From Hypoxylon rubiginosum (taxonomy: Eukaryota > Ascomycota > Sordariomycetes > Xylariales > Hypoxylaceae): a stretch of DNA of 64,000 nt. Location of the stretch: positions 682,001 to 746,000 of the forward strand of contig CADCXA010000050.1 of assembly GCA_902806565.1 (NCBI GenBank), given 5' to 3'. Made by a program: the position numbers and the translations under genes. This document shows positions 22,125 to 34,475 of the stretch, in pieces. The notes below the pieces were generated by a model. That model saw nothing but the letters and a program-made list of their open reading frames with translations, searched no databases and was not told the DNA's origin. Positions within the stretch are counted from its first letter, which is position 1. Every line of letters begins with the position of its first letter.

Positions 22125-25100
22125 CTACCACCGACATATTACCACGCCTGTCTCCGTCGGGTTGTTCAGAGGGCCACAGAAATCCGTCGGCTGGTCCTCT
22201 AGCGCATCGCACCACGTGTTCTCGACCCCGTCGCAGGAGAGCTTGCCCAGGGCGTCCTCGGTGCCCTCGTACGTGCACGTGAAGCCCTCGGCCTTGAACG
22301 GGCCCAGGGTGAAGGGGAAGCCGGGGTCGGTCATGGTGGCGCCGTACGTGACCTCGGACTCGACGGGCCTGTCGTTGCAGGTGCTGATTAAGACGTCCAG
22401 GGGCGCCGCGAAGACGTTCCACGACCGGTCCCAGGAGCCCGACATCTCCGTCTGCGTGTACAGCTCCTCGAGCGCGATGACGATGAAGGCGCTCGCGGGC
22501 GTCGGGGACGGCGGCGTGGGAGCCTCCGTGGTCGAGGACGGCACGGGGCCCGTCGTGGTCGGCGGCTGCGGCTCGGAGGTGATGGGGATCAGGGTGCTGG
22601 AGATCAGGGTGCTGGAGGAGGTCGGGAGGTCGCCGCCGGGAACACTGTTGGTGGAGGTCGGGTGGTCGGGGATGCTGCTCGACGACCCGCCGGGGCCCGG
22701 GTTTACGGTGGTGCTCGACACGGGGTTGCCGGCGTTGGGATCGTTGGGGTCCTGGTGATCGGGCGGATGGCCCGACGGGCTAGGCACGCACCAGAAGCCT
22801 GTGCAAAGCTTCCCGCCGCAGCCGGTCCCGGACGCGCAGGTCGGCGACGCGCCGGAGCCTTTCGTAAAGCTGATCGTCTGGCCGTCGCTTGAGTCCCCTG
22901 GGATATACGGACAGCTCTCGCCGTCTGCCTGTCGAGAACCAATCCGTGGATTCCCTGCCGTACCGGCGGGACACCTAAAGGGGGTCAGTTAGTAATTTGC
23001 TCACACGGGAATGTGGAAGCAAGAAGGAGTGGGAATCAATTGGACGGTGAAGAAGATAAAGGGCTCGAATGTTACATACGGTTGCACGGTTTGTCCGCTG
23101 TTCTGCTCCTTCGACAGGTCCTGGTCGATTTCCGGGCACGAGCCATCCTTATCCCAGTCCCCTTTCGTAGCGTAATCTATGAGGCAGTTCTTCTCCCCCA
23201 CCTGGCCGTTCCAGATGACGGGTTTCCTCAACGAAGGGTCCGGGAACCTTGTAGACGGATTATTGAGGGCAAAGCGGCGGTGGAGGAGCTTGATCAGCTT
23301 CTTTACGTTTGCGGGGCTTTGCAGTTGGGTGCTCCAGGCTGATGGCAGAGACCGTAGGTAAGCTGACAGCGCGGCCACCTGGGGAGCGGCTGTGCGGTCG
23401 GTCAGTATAGCGTCTCCTATATATGGGCAGGCGGGTAAAGAGATATAGGGAAATTACCGTACGAAGTCCCACTCCCCTTCCGCATCGCGTTACTATTCCC
23501 TTTCCCCGGGTCGTCAGGAACCCAGGCGTTGTCTGCTGGTCCGAATGTTGTCATCCAATCGGCATACTGGCTGCTGTCGGCTTCGTAGGTATCCACGTCG
23601 GTAGACCCCACGATCATGAGGTTATCCAGCGTGCCGTAAGTGTCTCCAGGTTGCCCAAAGAGGGCGGGGTATCTATTGATCGCCCGGCCCTCCGCCTGAG
23701 CGTGGTTGTTAGACGACGCAACCAGGACGGCTTGTACCTTGATATCAAGCTGGTTCAGAATGAATCCTGGACTGGTCAGCGGTGTGCCACTCCAAGGGCG
23801 TCAGATACGTAATCCATACTTAGGCTTTGGTAAAATGATGTGGGCTTTGATCCAGGGTCATAACTGAAGCTCATACTGATTGCTGCTTTGCCTTGGCGGG
23901 AGTTACTTTTGATGTGGTCCAGCACCTCTGTTAGTTGCTGCAAGACTTTCTCTTGTACTTGACCTTGGAAATTTGTTGATGTAGTCGCGAGGTTCTGTGA
24001 AGTTACGGCTACCAATGTACATTTCTTGCATATGCCGAGCTTGGCTCCTAGAATTTTAGACGCAATGCCAGATCCATGTCTGTAGTCTGGATTTACCCCC
24101 GTGTTGGCGCCGAAATTGACGGATGCCGGTAGTGGTTCTATAGTGCCTTCACTATTTTTAAACTCCTAAAATCACCCGAGATCAGTATATGAACACTTAT
24201 TGCTCAAGAGAAGAGAGACGCCAACTACATGTCAAGCCTTCAAGTAGATCAACTTACATCGTGATTAACCCAGATACCGTTCTCCCTAATCACGTAAACA
24301 TATTGGCCAGCACCAGCCGCCGAGTCGTAATGGAACAGGAAAGGCTCGGCAGTGTTCGAATCTAATGATTGACTCTCGGTAGTCTGCCATATCTTGCCCT
24401 TGGGGAGAGAGACCTGCGAAGGGGGCCAGTAAGCCGATCGCGATACAGAATGGTCTCTTTTCTTGAGATCATGGAGCATAATTGCGCCTTCTTGTTGCAT
24501 CGTGTCGTTCATAGCGGCTAGCAAGTCTTCGGGATTACCTAGGGGTCCTGCGATATCGAATAAACTCTCATCGCTTTCATGGACCTCTTCATCAAGGCTG
24601 TCATCGTAGCCCACATTCTTGTTCCATTCTTCGTAATAATAAGCGTAACCAACGTCCGACTGCAACTTTTGTTAGTACCTAACTTAAGGGGTGCTGTGAA
24701 TGGATGTACTCACGGATTTAGTCAGATTATTCATAGTATCTTGATCCAAATGAGGCACCCAATAAAAGCTCGTGAAGTCAAATTCAGTAGACTTGATTTC
24801 GACATATTTTCCTTCATACGAGCCTAGGATACGAGGAATATCACCCACGTTCTCTGGGTCACTGGGATACACGATGGCGTTAGCGGGACAACCTTCGGGC
24901 GTGGGAATGAACTGGCGTCGCTGCAGCTCATCCCCAGCAGCTACAGCGTTATCCGTAGGGCAAGCATCCGTTCTCGTGGTAGTAGCTGTTGCTGTATTAC
25001 TTTCAGTTAGCGAGCAACCCCGGACTATCTCACAGGCAGATGACGTTGATGTAGTCGTCTTTGTGCTCCCGGCACTGGCCGTTTCCGAGACGAAAGTAGT

Positions 25101-28100
25101 TGTTGAGCAGACCGAGCCGGTCTGCGTCGTACAGCTCGAGCTGGGATCTTCGGAGTAAGTAAGCTGACGATCCTGGCCGATACTAAGCGAGACATGTTAG
25201 TGTTTCCATTCTGAGATCTGAAGGAGCAAGAGAAGCAGCTTACGTTATTCTGGGCCATGGTGGCAAGGTGCCTTGGATTGTCCATCCTGGGGGGAATTGT
25301 ATTACCCCACGCGGTGGAGGTCCCCTAACCTTTCATTAGCACACCAAACAAGAGAGCAAATAGCTATTTAGCATTGACTTACGGTGGATAAATGCCAGGC
25401 GGGAAGATCCAAAGCCATCCACCAACATGAAGCTCTCCCCTCGAGATACATATCTGCAATCAGTCAAACTTGAGATCCAAAGACAGCGTTTCGAGCAATA
25501 TCAGACTTACCCAGAAGAACCAAATCCTGCAGGGTACCTTTGTGCCTTGGCCTGTAGGCTCCGGCTTATCGACGTCTGTACTAACGGGGATAATTTGCCC
25601 CCCTGGCCAAGTCGTCCAGACAGGTAGCGGGGTCGTCGTTGTCTGCTCTTATGTAAGAAAATGCCAAGGGAAGTAGATGAGGTTAAAGAAAGTTGGTATC
25701 TATTGATAAGAAAGAAACAACAGCCGAGAAACGTGATACATACATCTGTAGGAGTTGTTGTAGGTGGTGACGTGGTGGGAGGGCTGAAGACCGTTGTTAG
25801 CGTACAGTCTGCGGTGAAGACTCCGGCGGAAGGGCCCAAGAATGTAACAATCTTGGTTGCAGGGCAGCTGAACGCGAAAGTCCACGATGTCGGATCATTA
25901 CAATAGGTAGTATAGGTCGTCTTAGGCGTATTGAACGCTACGGTTGAATCTGGTGGGCAGGCAATAGTGATAGGACTGACCGTCCTCGGGAACGAAATTG
26001 TCGTCACCATAGGCTCGGATGCTGTTATGGTGGTAACGAAAGGGGTGTGATAAACCCCCGTTGCCGAGTCACTATCGTCAGCAGTGTTACCCCAGCCCGG
26101 CCCCTCAGGGGGGCCTCTAGTGACAGCTGGCCACGGCGGAAGCGTCACTGTACGAGTAGTTGTGCCACCATTACCATCGGGAAGTGGAATGCCAATAGGT
26201 GGAATGTCAACGCTGGGTTCTAGGTAGATCGTATCACTAGTTTGGCCTTGACTTATATTGTAGTTAGAGTATGGCAATCCACCTATCGTGACCGGTGGGA
26301 TGTCGATAGTTATTGTGGTAGTAGTCGTGAAGAAGGTTGTGATAACCGGACCACCTTCATTCTTTGTTGTGCCCTTGTGGCCATATTCAAAAGATGTCGT
26401 GTAATCGCCCGCATCCACGACGGAAGAGGACGGCAGTGAACTGGTAGGAAATACTAGAATACACGGCGGGGAGCAGGTGACAGACGGAGTGCTGAAAATC
26501 TCAGTACCGACGTATACTACGTCGAGTTCATCGTCGCCGGGTAGAGGTAACCACACGCTGACCTCTGTGGTGAAACCACTGGGATGACTTAGCTGCTGAA
26601 AAACACATTGAACCGAGGTCAGGGAGAGACATACCTTTGCGATTCATTCTGGTAGATGGCGTCGCCACTTATCACGGTTAATTATAACAAAACCTATAAG
26701 TGAGGGGACTTCATGAGAATCCTTACTTGATGCCTGTACCAACCTCCACTGTCCCGATAGTGAAGATATTAAAGAGGACAACGTCGCTGCTACCCTTAAC
26801 CTCGCAAACCCGCTCTTGGCAGTTGTACGTGTCGAGGCAGTCCTGATAGTACTCCTGGAAGAAACTATACAAACCAACGCTGTGGAGGGTTACACCTTCG
26901 GAATTTATTATACGTAGTCCCCAGGCTTGTTTGAAATTAGCACGATTCATCCTTTTATGAGGTGGACGAGATCGCTACTTGGAAGGTAGATCTAATCTCG
27001 GTGACTACTGACCTGCTTTACAACCTTCAGTTGTGCAATGAGAAAACGAAGGATCGCCAGGAAAGCTCTTCCCTATATCGAACGGAGTAGGTGCAACAGG
27101 AACAGGTTGATAGTACGGGGTCTCAGTTTGAATGTGTCCAAGATATACCTATAGTTAGAAATATAAGTGAGCTTTGATAGCAGGAGCAGGGGGGAAAGTA
27201 GAAGGCGGCTGAAGATACATACATCTTTGGCACCGTAAATTTGGTACTGGTAGAGGACACCTTTGCGAGTGGGCGTTAATTCTCGATGTGGTGTGCAAAG
27301 AAAGGGGGTTCTTACAATGCTCAGAACCAGTGCCGTACATCCAAGTTGGGCCTTCAGACTCAATAAGAGTACCCCTAGCGGCGTACAAGCTGATCTGATT
27401 AGCAACCTTGTCCGGGCTGTCGTAGACGCTCATGTCATTGTCACTAGAATCGTCACATGTTAGTGAACTTGGCAGTGTGGCATGTCTAGCATGTCTAGCA
27501 TGTCTAGCATGAGGAAACTTACTGGTCTGCGAGCCAAATCCATATGTTCTCGAAGTAACCTGAGGCCTGAGACGTGACATGGAATAAGAGTGACGCGCAT
27601 ATGCAGTTATCATTGTATCCAAACTTGGGGCACGTCTCGATATCCAAATCAGATCCTAGAGCACCGCCGACTCGTACGTGAGAATCCCACATAGCCGCTA
27701 TAGTGAGGTACCTATGTGTTAGCTAACAAGACATGCAAGCAGCAGGCTAGAGACCATAATGCTTACCTGACCCTTGGGTGACCTCATGAACGTTCCACTC
27801 CAAGACGATGGCTCCAGCAGTGGCTCCTTGAACGGTAAACATCATTTCAACAATCTCCATTGTGCCTACATCTCCTCTGTTCCCTACCTGGACAACTACC
27901 CGTGGATTGTTGATGTCGTTGAAGTAGAAGCCGGCCCCTTGGATTTGGGACCAGGCCGAGCCTTGAATTCTCGACCCTGTGGGGATGAACACAGTTCCCC
28001 CGACTCTATATTTCGGAAAGTACAAATTAGTAACCGATTGTTCGTATTCTCTCTATGAGCACGGAGGGTATATGAATTGATCAACCTGATCTCGAGGCAA

Positions 28101-30317
28101 GGGGATCTTGCTACATATTTGGAATGAACGCAGAAGGAGTTTCGAGGAACTCACCTGTAAATCCCAGCAGGGAAATAAGCAATCAGGCCAGCAGCATTAG
28201 CCTCCTGCAGAAAGGAGTTGATCGCATCCGTATTGTCACTAGTACCGTCGTTGAGACAGCCATGCTCTGTTGCAACGCTAAATGAACCAGAACCAAGATC
28301 TTCGTACTGCGGCCGCGCTCGGTAGAACAGCTTGCCATCCCCGTCAAGCAAACGAGGTCCTTTGGCGGGTGCATCAACCGCGCCGGCCATGTACGTTCCC
28401 TCGGTGCCATTATAACGACGACCGATCGACCAAAGATCAACATGACTTGTACCGGCGAGGATAGTAGCACCGCCCTCGTCCTCTACGGTGGTACCAACGT
28501 TACTCATCTCGAGATTATCGAGAACTATGTTGGGTGGCCCATTGATGCCGTCCTTTCTAGAATTGGTTAATACAGCGATAGGGCAATCGGAAATTTTAGA
28601 GTCTTATAGTAAATCCCAGGTCAGTTCTTCATGACTTCGTCTATAGTTTCGTGATTCGCAGCGTATTACTTACCAATGATGGAGACGGAGCCGATTCCCT
28701 GGCCTGTATCGCCTCCCCTGCCACTGATATTAAATGCGATGGCTCCACCTTGGACCTCAACCCGTTGCCAGTTGAAACCCCAATCCCAGACCATCTGCAC
28801 AGCGGTAGCGCAGCCCTTGAATTTGATGTTCATGGCGGTGTACTGCTGAGACCCTGGTATGAAGTAGCGTTGTCAGTTTTTGCTGCCGATGTACGAGATT
28901 CGAAGGGCACCTACCAGCTCGCCAGCCAATATTTCCTCCGTTGAAGACGAGGTCCGACACGAAACCGCCGCTGCCGTTCTCCATGAAGATACCGACATGC
29001 GTGACGCTGCCGTCATCAGTTGGCTCGGGCATATTGAAAACAAGGTTCTGCAGCGAGCATGCCTGCGAGACCTGCCAGTGAATACCGGTTGGCACGAGCG
29101 GCTGGTCATTGTCGTCGGTGCTCGACGGCATCTCAGTCAAGTCAAAGATAAAATTACGAATCTGGCGGAAGAACTGGTTCTGATTGATATACCAATTTTC
29201 ACCGTTACCACCTGGAATATAGGGGTCCGTATCAAACAACGCAATACCCTACCCGAGAAGCTAGTGTCAGCATTTTAAGGGGTATAGGTCAGGGACATCA
29301 TAAGAACCTGAAAATATGCTTCATTCGTTCCTAACTTTGCCAAAATAAAATATGAAGAATTCTTACCTGGAAATCAGAGCAACCCCTGATTATTGGGGGG
29401 CTTGTGGGATCGCCAATAAACTGCGTGTAGTATAGCTGGATGACTGGACGGCAGATCTTGTATATGCCAGGAGGAAAATAGATGATGGCACCTTGTGAGA
29501 ATGTGTTGCCGCACTCTAGGCCACAACGATTGCCATCTTGAATTGCTGCATTGATTGCCTCAGTAGCATCGTTGGCGCCGGAATTATCAGCGTCATAATC
29601 CCGTACATTTCGATAGAACTTGTACCCAGACCCAGCTAGAGGTTGCTACCCGAGCGCAAGGTTAGCGAGGACTAAATTCTAAAATATTTTATCTCTGGTA
29701 ATGATAATCTTCTATCATTGCTTTCTTCCGGCGAGTTGGGTTTTATCGCAATGTTCCTCTGTGGGAAAAGGAGAGAAAAGCTGCCCAGAAGCAACTCACC
29801 TGGCCTCGTGGCGCAAGCTCCGGTAGCCAGTATCCAGTATCCTGGATGATACTACTTTGTATTGTTACGTTGAAGTGGTTTCCACTGCTGTCGTATACTG
29901 TGCGATTTCCTGGAGTACTAGATGTGGCATTGGAGCCAGTGCTTGAGATGAAGCCCTCGAAACTGCCAGATTCAAGCCAAACGGGCCCATTTTGCTTTCC
30001 TAATGGCTTGTTAGAAGATACAGGGACAACAGAGGAAACATCTGCCAAGTAGGTAGGGAATTAGTTAGCTCACCTTTGTCTGGTGCGGTCTTGAACCAAT
30101 TATGCTGGTTGTCTACCATGTACGGAGCATTTGGCTACGAAGGTTAGAAACCTTGGAATTCAGTTGCATCCATAGGCGATAACTTATTTCTTACCTGTGG
30201 TATTGAAACATTAGAGAACCGATTCGGATCCGGGTTTAGCTGGTCCCACTGCGTCGCCGTCACCGTCACCGTCGCGACAAGCAAGCCTGCTACGGCAGCA
30301 AGACTCTTTACCGCCAT
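22125..30317 (-). CDS. GH55 beta-1,3-glucanase fused to a subtilisin-like (S8) domain
   Basis: Reconstructed from 24 exons, all in phase, 2125 residues: 30317-30195, 30134-30074, 29999-29800, 29645-29367, 29248-28915, 28853-28674, 28602-28155, 28005-27767, 27697-27523, 27443-27316, 27260-27223, 27148-27013, 26925-26727, 26667-26635, 26578-25744, 25642-25511, 25453-25383, 25324-25244, 25182-24714, 24659-24258, 24165-23820, 23766-23458, 23389-23080, 22974-22125. A signal peptide (MAVKSLAAVAGLLVATVTVT) leads into the GH55 double beta-helix (about 40-860: GIHWQVSQACSLQN, MVWDWGFNWQR, GTGSEHCVLYQYQ). A Thr/Pro-rich region with WVPLPG-like and FPPGIYPPG segments spans about 860-1385. The S8 domain (about 1388-1842) has HGSG (His1551) and GTS (Ser1738), but the usual VYVID reads VYVIR (Arg1512). 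The tail is Cys- and Thr/Pro-rich. Secreted; glucan cleavage is likely, proteolysis doubtful. Confidence 0.88.
27481..27510. repeat. Tandem 9-bp repeat (CATGTCTAG)n in an intron
   Basis: Three perfect direct copies plus a partial one, in the intron 27522-27444 of the GH55-subtilase gene. It does not touch the splice sites. Confidence 0.85.
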
Positions 30318-31263
30318 CGTCGCGGATCAGTCTGAGAGATGATTGCTGTGGCCGTAGTATCTGTGAATGGGTTACGGCTTTCACAATATAGAGCTGTAAT
30401 GAGCCATGTACCCTCTGTCCTTGGCCCCTATTGATGACACGAGGTAGGGACGGAAGAAAATATCTGCAGGCATATAGAAAGTATATCATTCGAGGTCACA
30501 TGGCAGATTAGTGGTATGTCATTTTCAATTCCCGAAGGGAGTAGCATTTCCCGAGATGAGGTATCTCATTCGCTGGTTCTTGTTCTAGAACACGATTTGA
30601 GGTTGTACTTTTGCCTCAGTTGTGTCCCCTATTTGGCCGATGAGCTCTCAGCTGAGTCTGCCTTGCCTGACATGAACCGTGCCTCTATTCCGCATACCTT
30701 AGAACCAACGTAGACAAGGGTGGGACGACGCTGGAGAAACATACTCCAAAGCTTTCCGGACCGTGGACGAGCTGAATTTGAAATTTGCGGAAGCAACAGG
30801 TTGGGGTGCTTAAAGGGTCTCGATCGCGATTCTAAGCGCACCCCCAGGGTATCTTCGACACTCGAGACCCTTATACGAGGTGGCATTCACTTCTCCCTTC
30901 ACAGCCTTGGGTCAGGATGCATCGACATGGGAGCTTAACGTGTACTAGGGTAGTATCTGATCCTTCGCCGTTCGCACGTGGAAGGGAAAAAAGATCATTG
31001 AGGATCTAGAATTTCACCTTTCGCTTGCTTTGCCATCTCAGTCGTGCTGGATTGCGCCGAAAACGCGAGGTAGTGGCAAGGAAGCGACTGAAGGTAGAGT
31101 GCCGCACTCATGCACTATAGTCTAAGGTGATGCATGCGCATTTTCATCTCATATATCAGCGCCCGCGCTTGCTCGTTGAGCTCCGGGCGTTGTTTTTGAA
31201 CACCAAGATATCAAGCATTCTCTTGTGCCTCACACGCTCGTCACACGAACTCAGCCATTAACC
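30318..31263. other. Divergent promoter region of two secreted-protein genes
   Basis: Intergenic DNA between the starts of the GH55-subtilase gene and the 31264 secreted-protein gene, so both could be controlled from here. TATA-like CATATATC lies at about 31151. No gene seen. Confidence 0.45.
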
Positions 31264-31873
31264 ATGATCTTTTCAACTACCATCAGCCAAGTGGTGCTCC
31301 TGTTAGCTGCCTCAGCTACAGCTGCTAGCATCCCGGGAGTGAAGCGAAGTACGCAGATCTGCTACAGCGAGACCACCGAGCTGCACTGCTACTCCGAGCC
31401 CGACGACATTCCACAAGACGTCACAGAGGCAGATGTCAAGTTCGTAGCGGCATACCTGCGTTCCTACGGCAGGCAAACCCGTGCCGGTCGCCGTACGTTC
31501 CCTTTTCAATGATGGATTCTTCTTTTTCAAGATCTAGCAGGCTAACGCAACACACGCAGTGTTCACCATGAAAGCCGCCGATGCACCCGACTGCGGCGAA
31601 TGGTCTCTATACTCGCGCGGCACCGTGACGGCATATGCTAAGCACCTCGACAACGCGGTTGACTCGTCGGTTCTTTTCGAGGACATCGCCACCACAATCG
31701 ACGGTGGTGAGGCTACTGCCGTGCATCAAGCGTCGATCGTCGACTGTCTGACCGAAGGAGGGTCCCTAGGCGTGCTGGTCAACACCACAAACGCGGCTTA
31801 CAGCGCTGCAACGTACACCTCGGCTGGGTATACGCCCCAAGGTATCTTGGTCAAGATTGTGTCTTCCGGGTAG
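31264..31873 (+). CDS. Small secreted protein, 180 residues
   Basis: Two exons, 31264-31492 and 31560-31873, with a 67-bp intron (GTACGT..ACGCAG, CTAAC upstream of the acceptor). The first 20 residues (MIFSTTISQVVLLLAASATA) are a clear signal peptide, and GVKR just after it looks like a Kex2 site that would start the mature protein at STQICYSET. The mature part has four cysteines (ICYS, LHCYS, PDCGE, VDCL), consistent with two disulfides, and no membrane segment. I believe similar conserved secreted proteins exist in other Sordariomycetes (DVKFVAAYLRSYGR and VLFEDIATTIDGG look conserved), but no function is known to me. It could be an extracellular or host-interaction protein; that is inference. 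Confidence 0.8.
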
Positions 31874-32298
31874 ATGTGGTCAGATGTGGGTAGATATGAG
31901 CAGATGTAGATGGTGGTGGGGGTGTGGGAATGAATGCGGAGAGATTTGAAGCCACGATATTTATAAAAAAAAAGGTTCATTTCGATATAAGACTTAAGTC
32001 TAAGTAATTTAAAATTTAAGAATATTTATCTTAGTAGCCTATACCAGATAACCCATACATGCCATATATGAGGAGCTTTTCCTGGCTTGGTGCATATTAC
32101 CCCACTAAATCCTCGCTCCTCTTCCCCTTATCCCTTATGCAGCTTGTACAACTGGAGCAGCTCTTCACCTCTATGCTATCTATTAGTAAGTAGTATCAAT
32201 TAGCCTAATGTCCTCCGTGTCATCGCCGAATCCAAGACATTTGATGTAAACTGAATTAATCGATTTGAAGTTGAGGCTCAGAGCGTGTGACTACCCCT
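31874..32298. other. Short spacer
   Basis: 3' region of the 31264 gene (GTGGG- and AGATG-rich at 31870-31930, then AT-rich) and promoter of the next gene. No gene seen. Confidence 0.4.
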
Positions 32299-34475
32299 AT
32301 GGCCTACAACCTAGAATCGAGGCTTGTGAAAGCCGACTGCCCAAATTGCTTCCTTTTCTACGTGGTGGCCAAAGTCGGGCCCTCTGGTTGTTACTGTCCC
32401 TTGGCTGTTGTCTCGCGCTCTAACTGCGAAGGGCCCCGTCTTGTGGGCTCCTGTCTGGAAATCGTCAGCGTCCTTTCTGCTCCAGAAAATCGAATCGCCA
32501 TTGATGCGGAAACGGGTCTGGCTTCCCAGTTCTATGAAAACGACAGCCGTCATGTCGACCGTTTTTATCCACATGAGCCGCCTGTCCCTGGGCCTGGTAT
32601 GCTTGACTTGCTTGGAGCCGATACTCAGCCCGAGACTGAGGAAGAGCTACCCAGATCTTCTTTGGCTGAGTTTCCCTTCATTTCTTCGTGTCTGCTCCTC
32701 GGAGCAGGCTACGAAGCCGCTCGTTACTCTGCGTACCAGGTCGAATCACGGCCGCTGGGAACATCATATCGGGATGACAGCATGAAATATGGCATGGCTG
32801 TATTTGACATCACTGATCTACACGATGTCCGCTACGGGATTGTTGCCTTCAAAGTCAACCACATGGCAGAAGTCAGACTGAACTCCTGGGGTGATTGGGA
32901 CCCCGTTGAGGATAGCCCGCCGGAAGGCGAGCCCGAAGTGGCAGTGGAGGAGAACAGGCCGCGCGAGCCTCTTTCTGCTGCTGGTTACATGGAAAAGTTC
33001 GGATATGTGGGTTATGATGAAGGCAATAGATTAGTTGACAAGCTAGAGAAGGCCCCGCTGGTGCGTGCGGAAGCCTTCGAGTGTTCGTCGACCCTGTCCG
33101 GCTTGTTGATTGCGAGTATGTTACTGACTCTTGAGTAGTTATTTGGCCACTCAATATCCATAATCAGCCCCAAGGCACGGCAAGTGGTAATGCCCAGTCC
33201 AAGACGCTTGATGAACAGGTTATCGCCGGTCTCGTTGATAGCATCGTTGATGTAGACAGCTTCGACATGTCTATTTTCGACGAGTCGCGTAAACTTCCGG
33301 ACTTTCAAGACATTCTCCTGAAGTGTCTCGCCGGGGCTCCAGACCGATTAGGTTCTACAACTGCCGCTAGACAGCTCCTTCGTTTAGCATATGCTGGCCA
33401 TAGGGACCTGAATTGGGTACTCTTCGAGCGACTGTCATTCGAAGCCGTCGCCTCTGCTATCGAATCAGCTGAGCTCAAGGAAGCGAAATCCCTCGTTCTT
33501 TCCATCGATACTCTGCAAGGCGACCCTACAACTCTCATCCAGGCTTTATCTCAATTAAATGATCTAAACCAGGTTTATTTCATTCAGGGACCAAGGAGAA
33601 TTAGCGACCAGGATAGCACGCAGTTATTCCTTCGCATATCCACTGACGCCGAGTACAGCCATCTGCTGAGATCAAAGGCTATAGCTTTCACGCATGCTTT
33701 TTCAGCACCCCTACGACATACATGTTGGTTTCCGGTAGCAGAATATCGTCCACCAGTCGAAACCTTTCCTGTTCAACATATGTTTGTCCGGCATCAAATC
33801 GACGCCTCGAGCAACTCGAAATTTCGGTCTAGCTACTTCAATCTCGCAGATGCGCTTCTAAAGCCGGAGCGATTTGCTGCGGGATTTCTGTCATATCTCT
33901 GCTCGATACAGACCGACCAGCGTCTATTCAGTTTATCTCGCGCTCCTTCATCCCTAGGGAACCCGTCGAAGAACGAGATAGGGCCCATCATTGCGGGGAC
34001 TTTTCACCTTCCAGCTCAAACTCCCGCAATGGCAGATCATTTCACCGGAATCCATGACTTAGAGCCAGGAGGGTGGACGGTAATAGTCTCACACAACCGC
34101 CATCTTAATCGTGAGGTGGTCGAGGTAAACAAGCGCACCAAATGGGGATACCCGACGCAAGCGAGGTTCCTGCGTTACGCCTTCATACGGGCGCACAGAC
34201 GCATCTCGGCTCACGCCAATCCTGAGGAAATCCAGGCGGAGGACGTCGAGGTCGGTGGTCTGGTGGACTTCTTACGTGCCACAGCTTCGCATGCTGATGT
34301 CACCCTGATTGAGAAAGCGCTGGAAGATACGGCGAGCACAATCGCAACCAACCAACCGGGTCTTGATCTCGGCATGCGCTGGCTGTCAGCACTGGACGAA
34401 GTCGAGGCTCGCGTGATCCTGAATGGCCTTTTGGCGGACTGGGCGGCAGCTATGGGCCGAAAGCAGGTACCCTAG
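32299..34475 (+). CDS. Unrecognised protein of 689 residues
   Basis: Two exons, 32299-33060 and 33168-34475, flank a 107-bp intron (GTGCGT..AATCAG, CTGAC upstream), both in phase 0. Without splicing the first frame stops at 33138. I do not recognise the family. The N-terminal 45 residues hold five cysteines (CPNC, CYC, NC) that may bind metal or form disulfides, but there is no obvious signal peptide. Residues 254-400 are leucine-rich and probably helical (QLLRLAYAGHRDLNWVLFER, KSLVLSIDTL), resembling solenoid repeats. The C-terminal half contains GGWTVIVSHNRHLNREVVEV and RFLRYAFIRAHRRI. Alternatively these are two genes, with the second starting at the ATG at 33267 (MSIFDESRKLPDF), but coding-like sequence in that frame continues upstream to the proposed acceptor. 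Confidence 0.6.

Noticed and set aside
23767..23819. Apparent frameshift in the subtilisin domain of the fusion gene
   Set aside because: A 53-bp intron with donor GTATGG, a GCTGAC branch site and acceptor CAG removes the stop and restores a family-like sequence in the correct phase.
22125..25300. Separate subtilase gene downstream of a separate glucanase gene
   Set aside because: The exon chain is continuous and in phase through the Thr-rich region, and no start with a signal peptide lies before the S8 domain.
28602..28673. Short GH55 exon beginning only at 28565 with a weak GTAATA donor upstream
   Set aside because: Using the acceptor at 28604-28603 with the strong GTAAGT donor gives DSKISDCPIAVLTN, which matches the family, so the longer exon was preferred.
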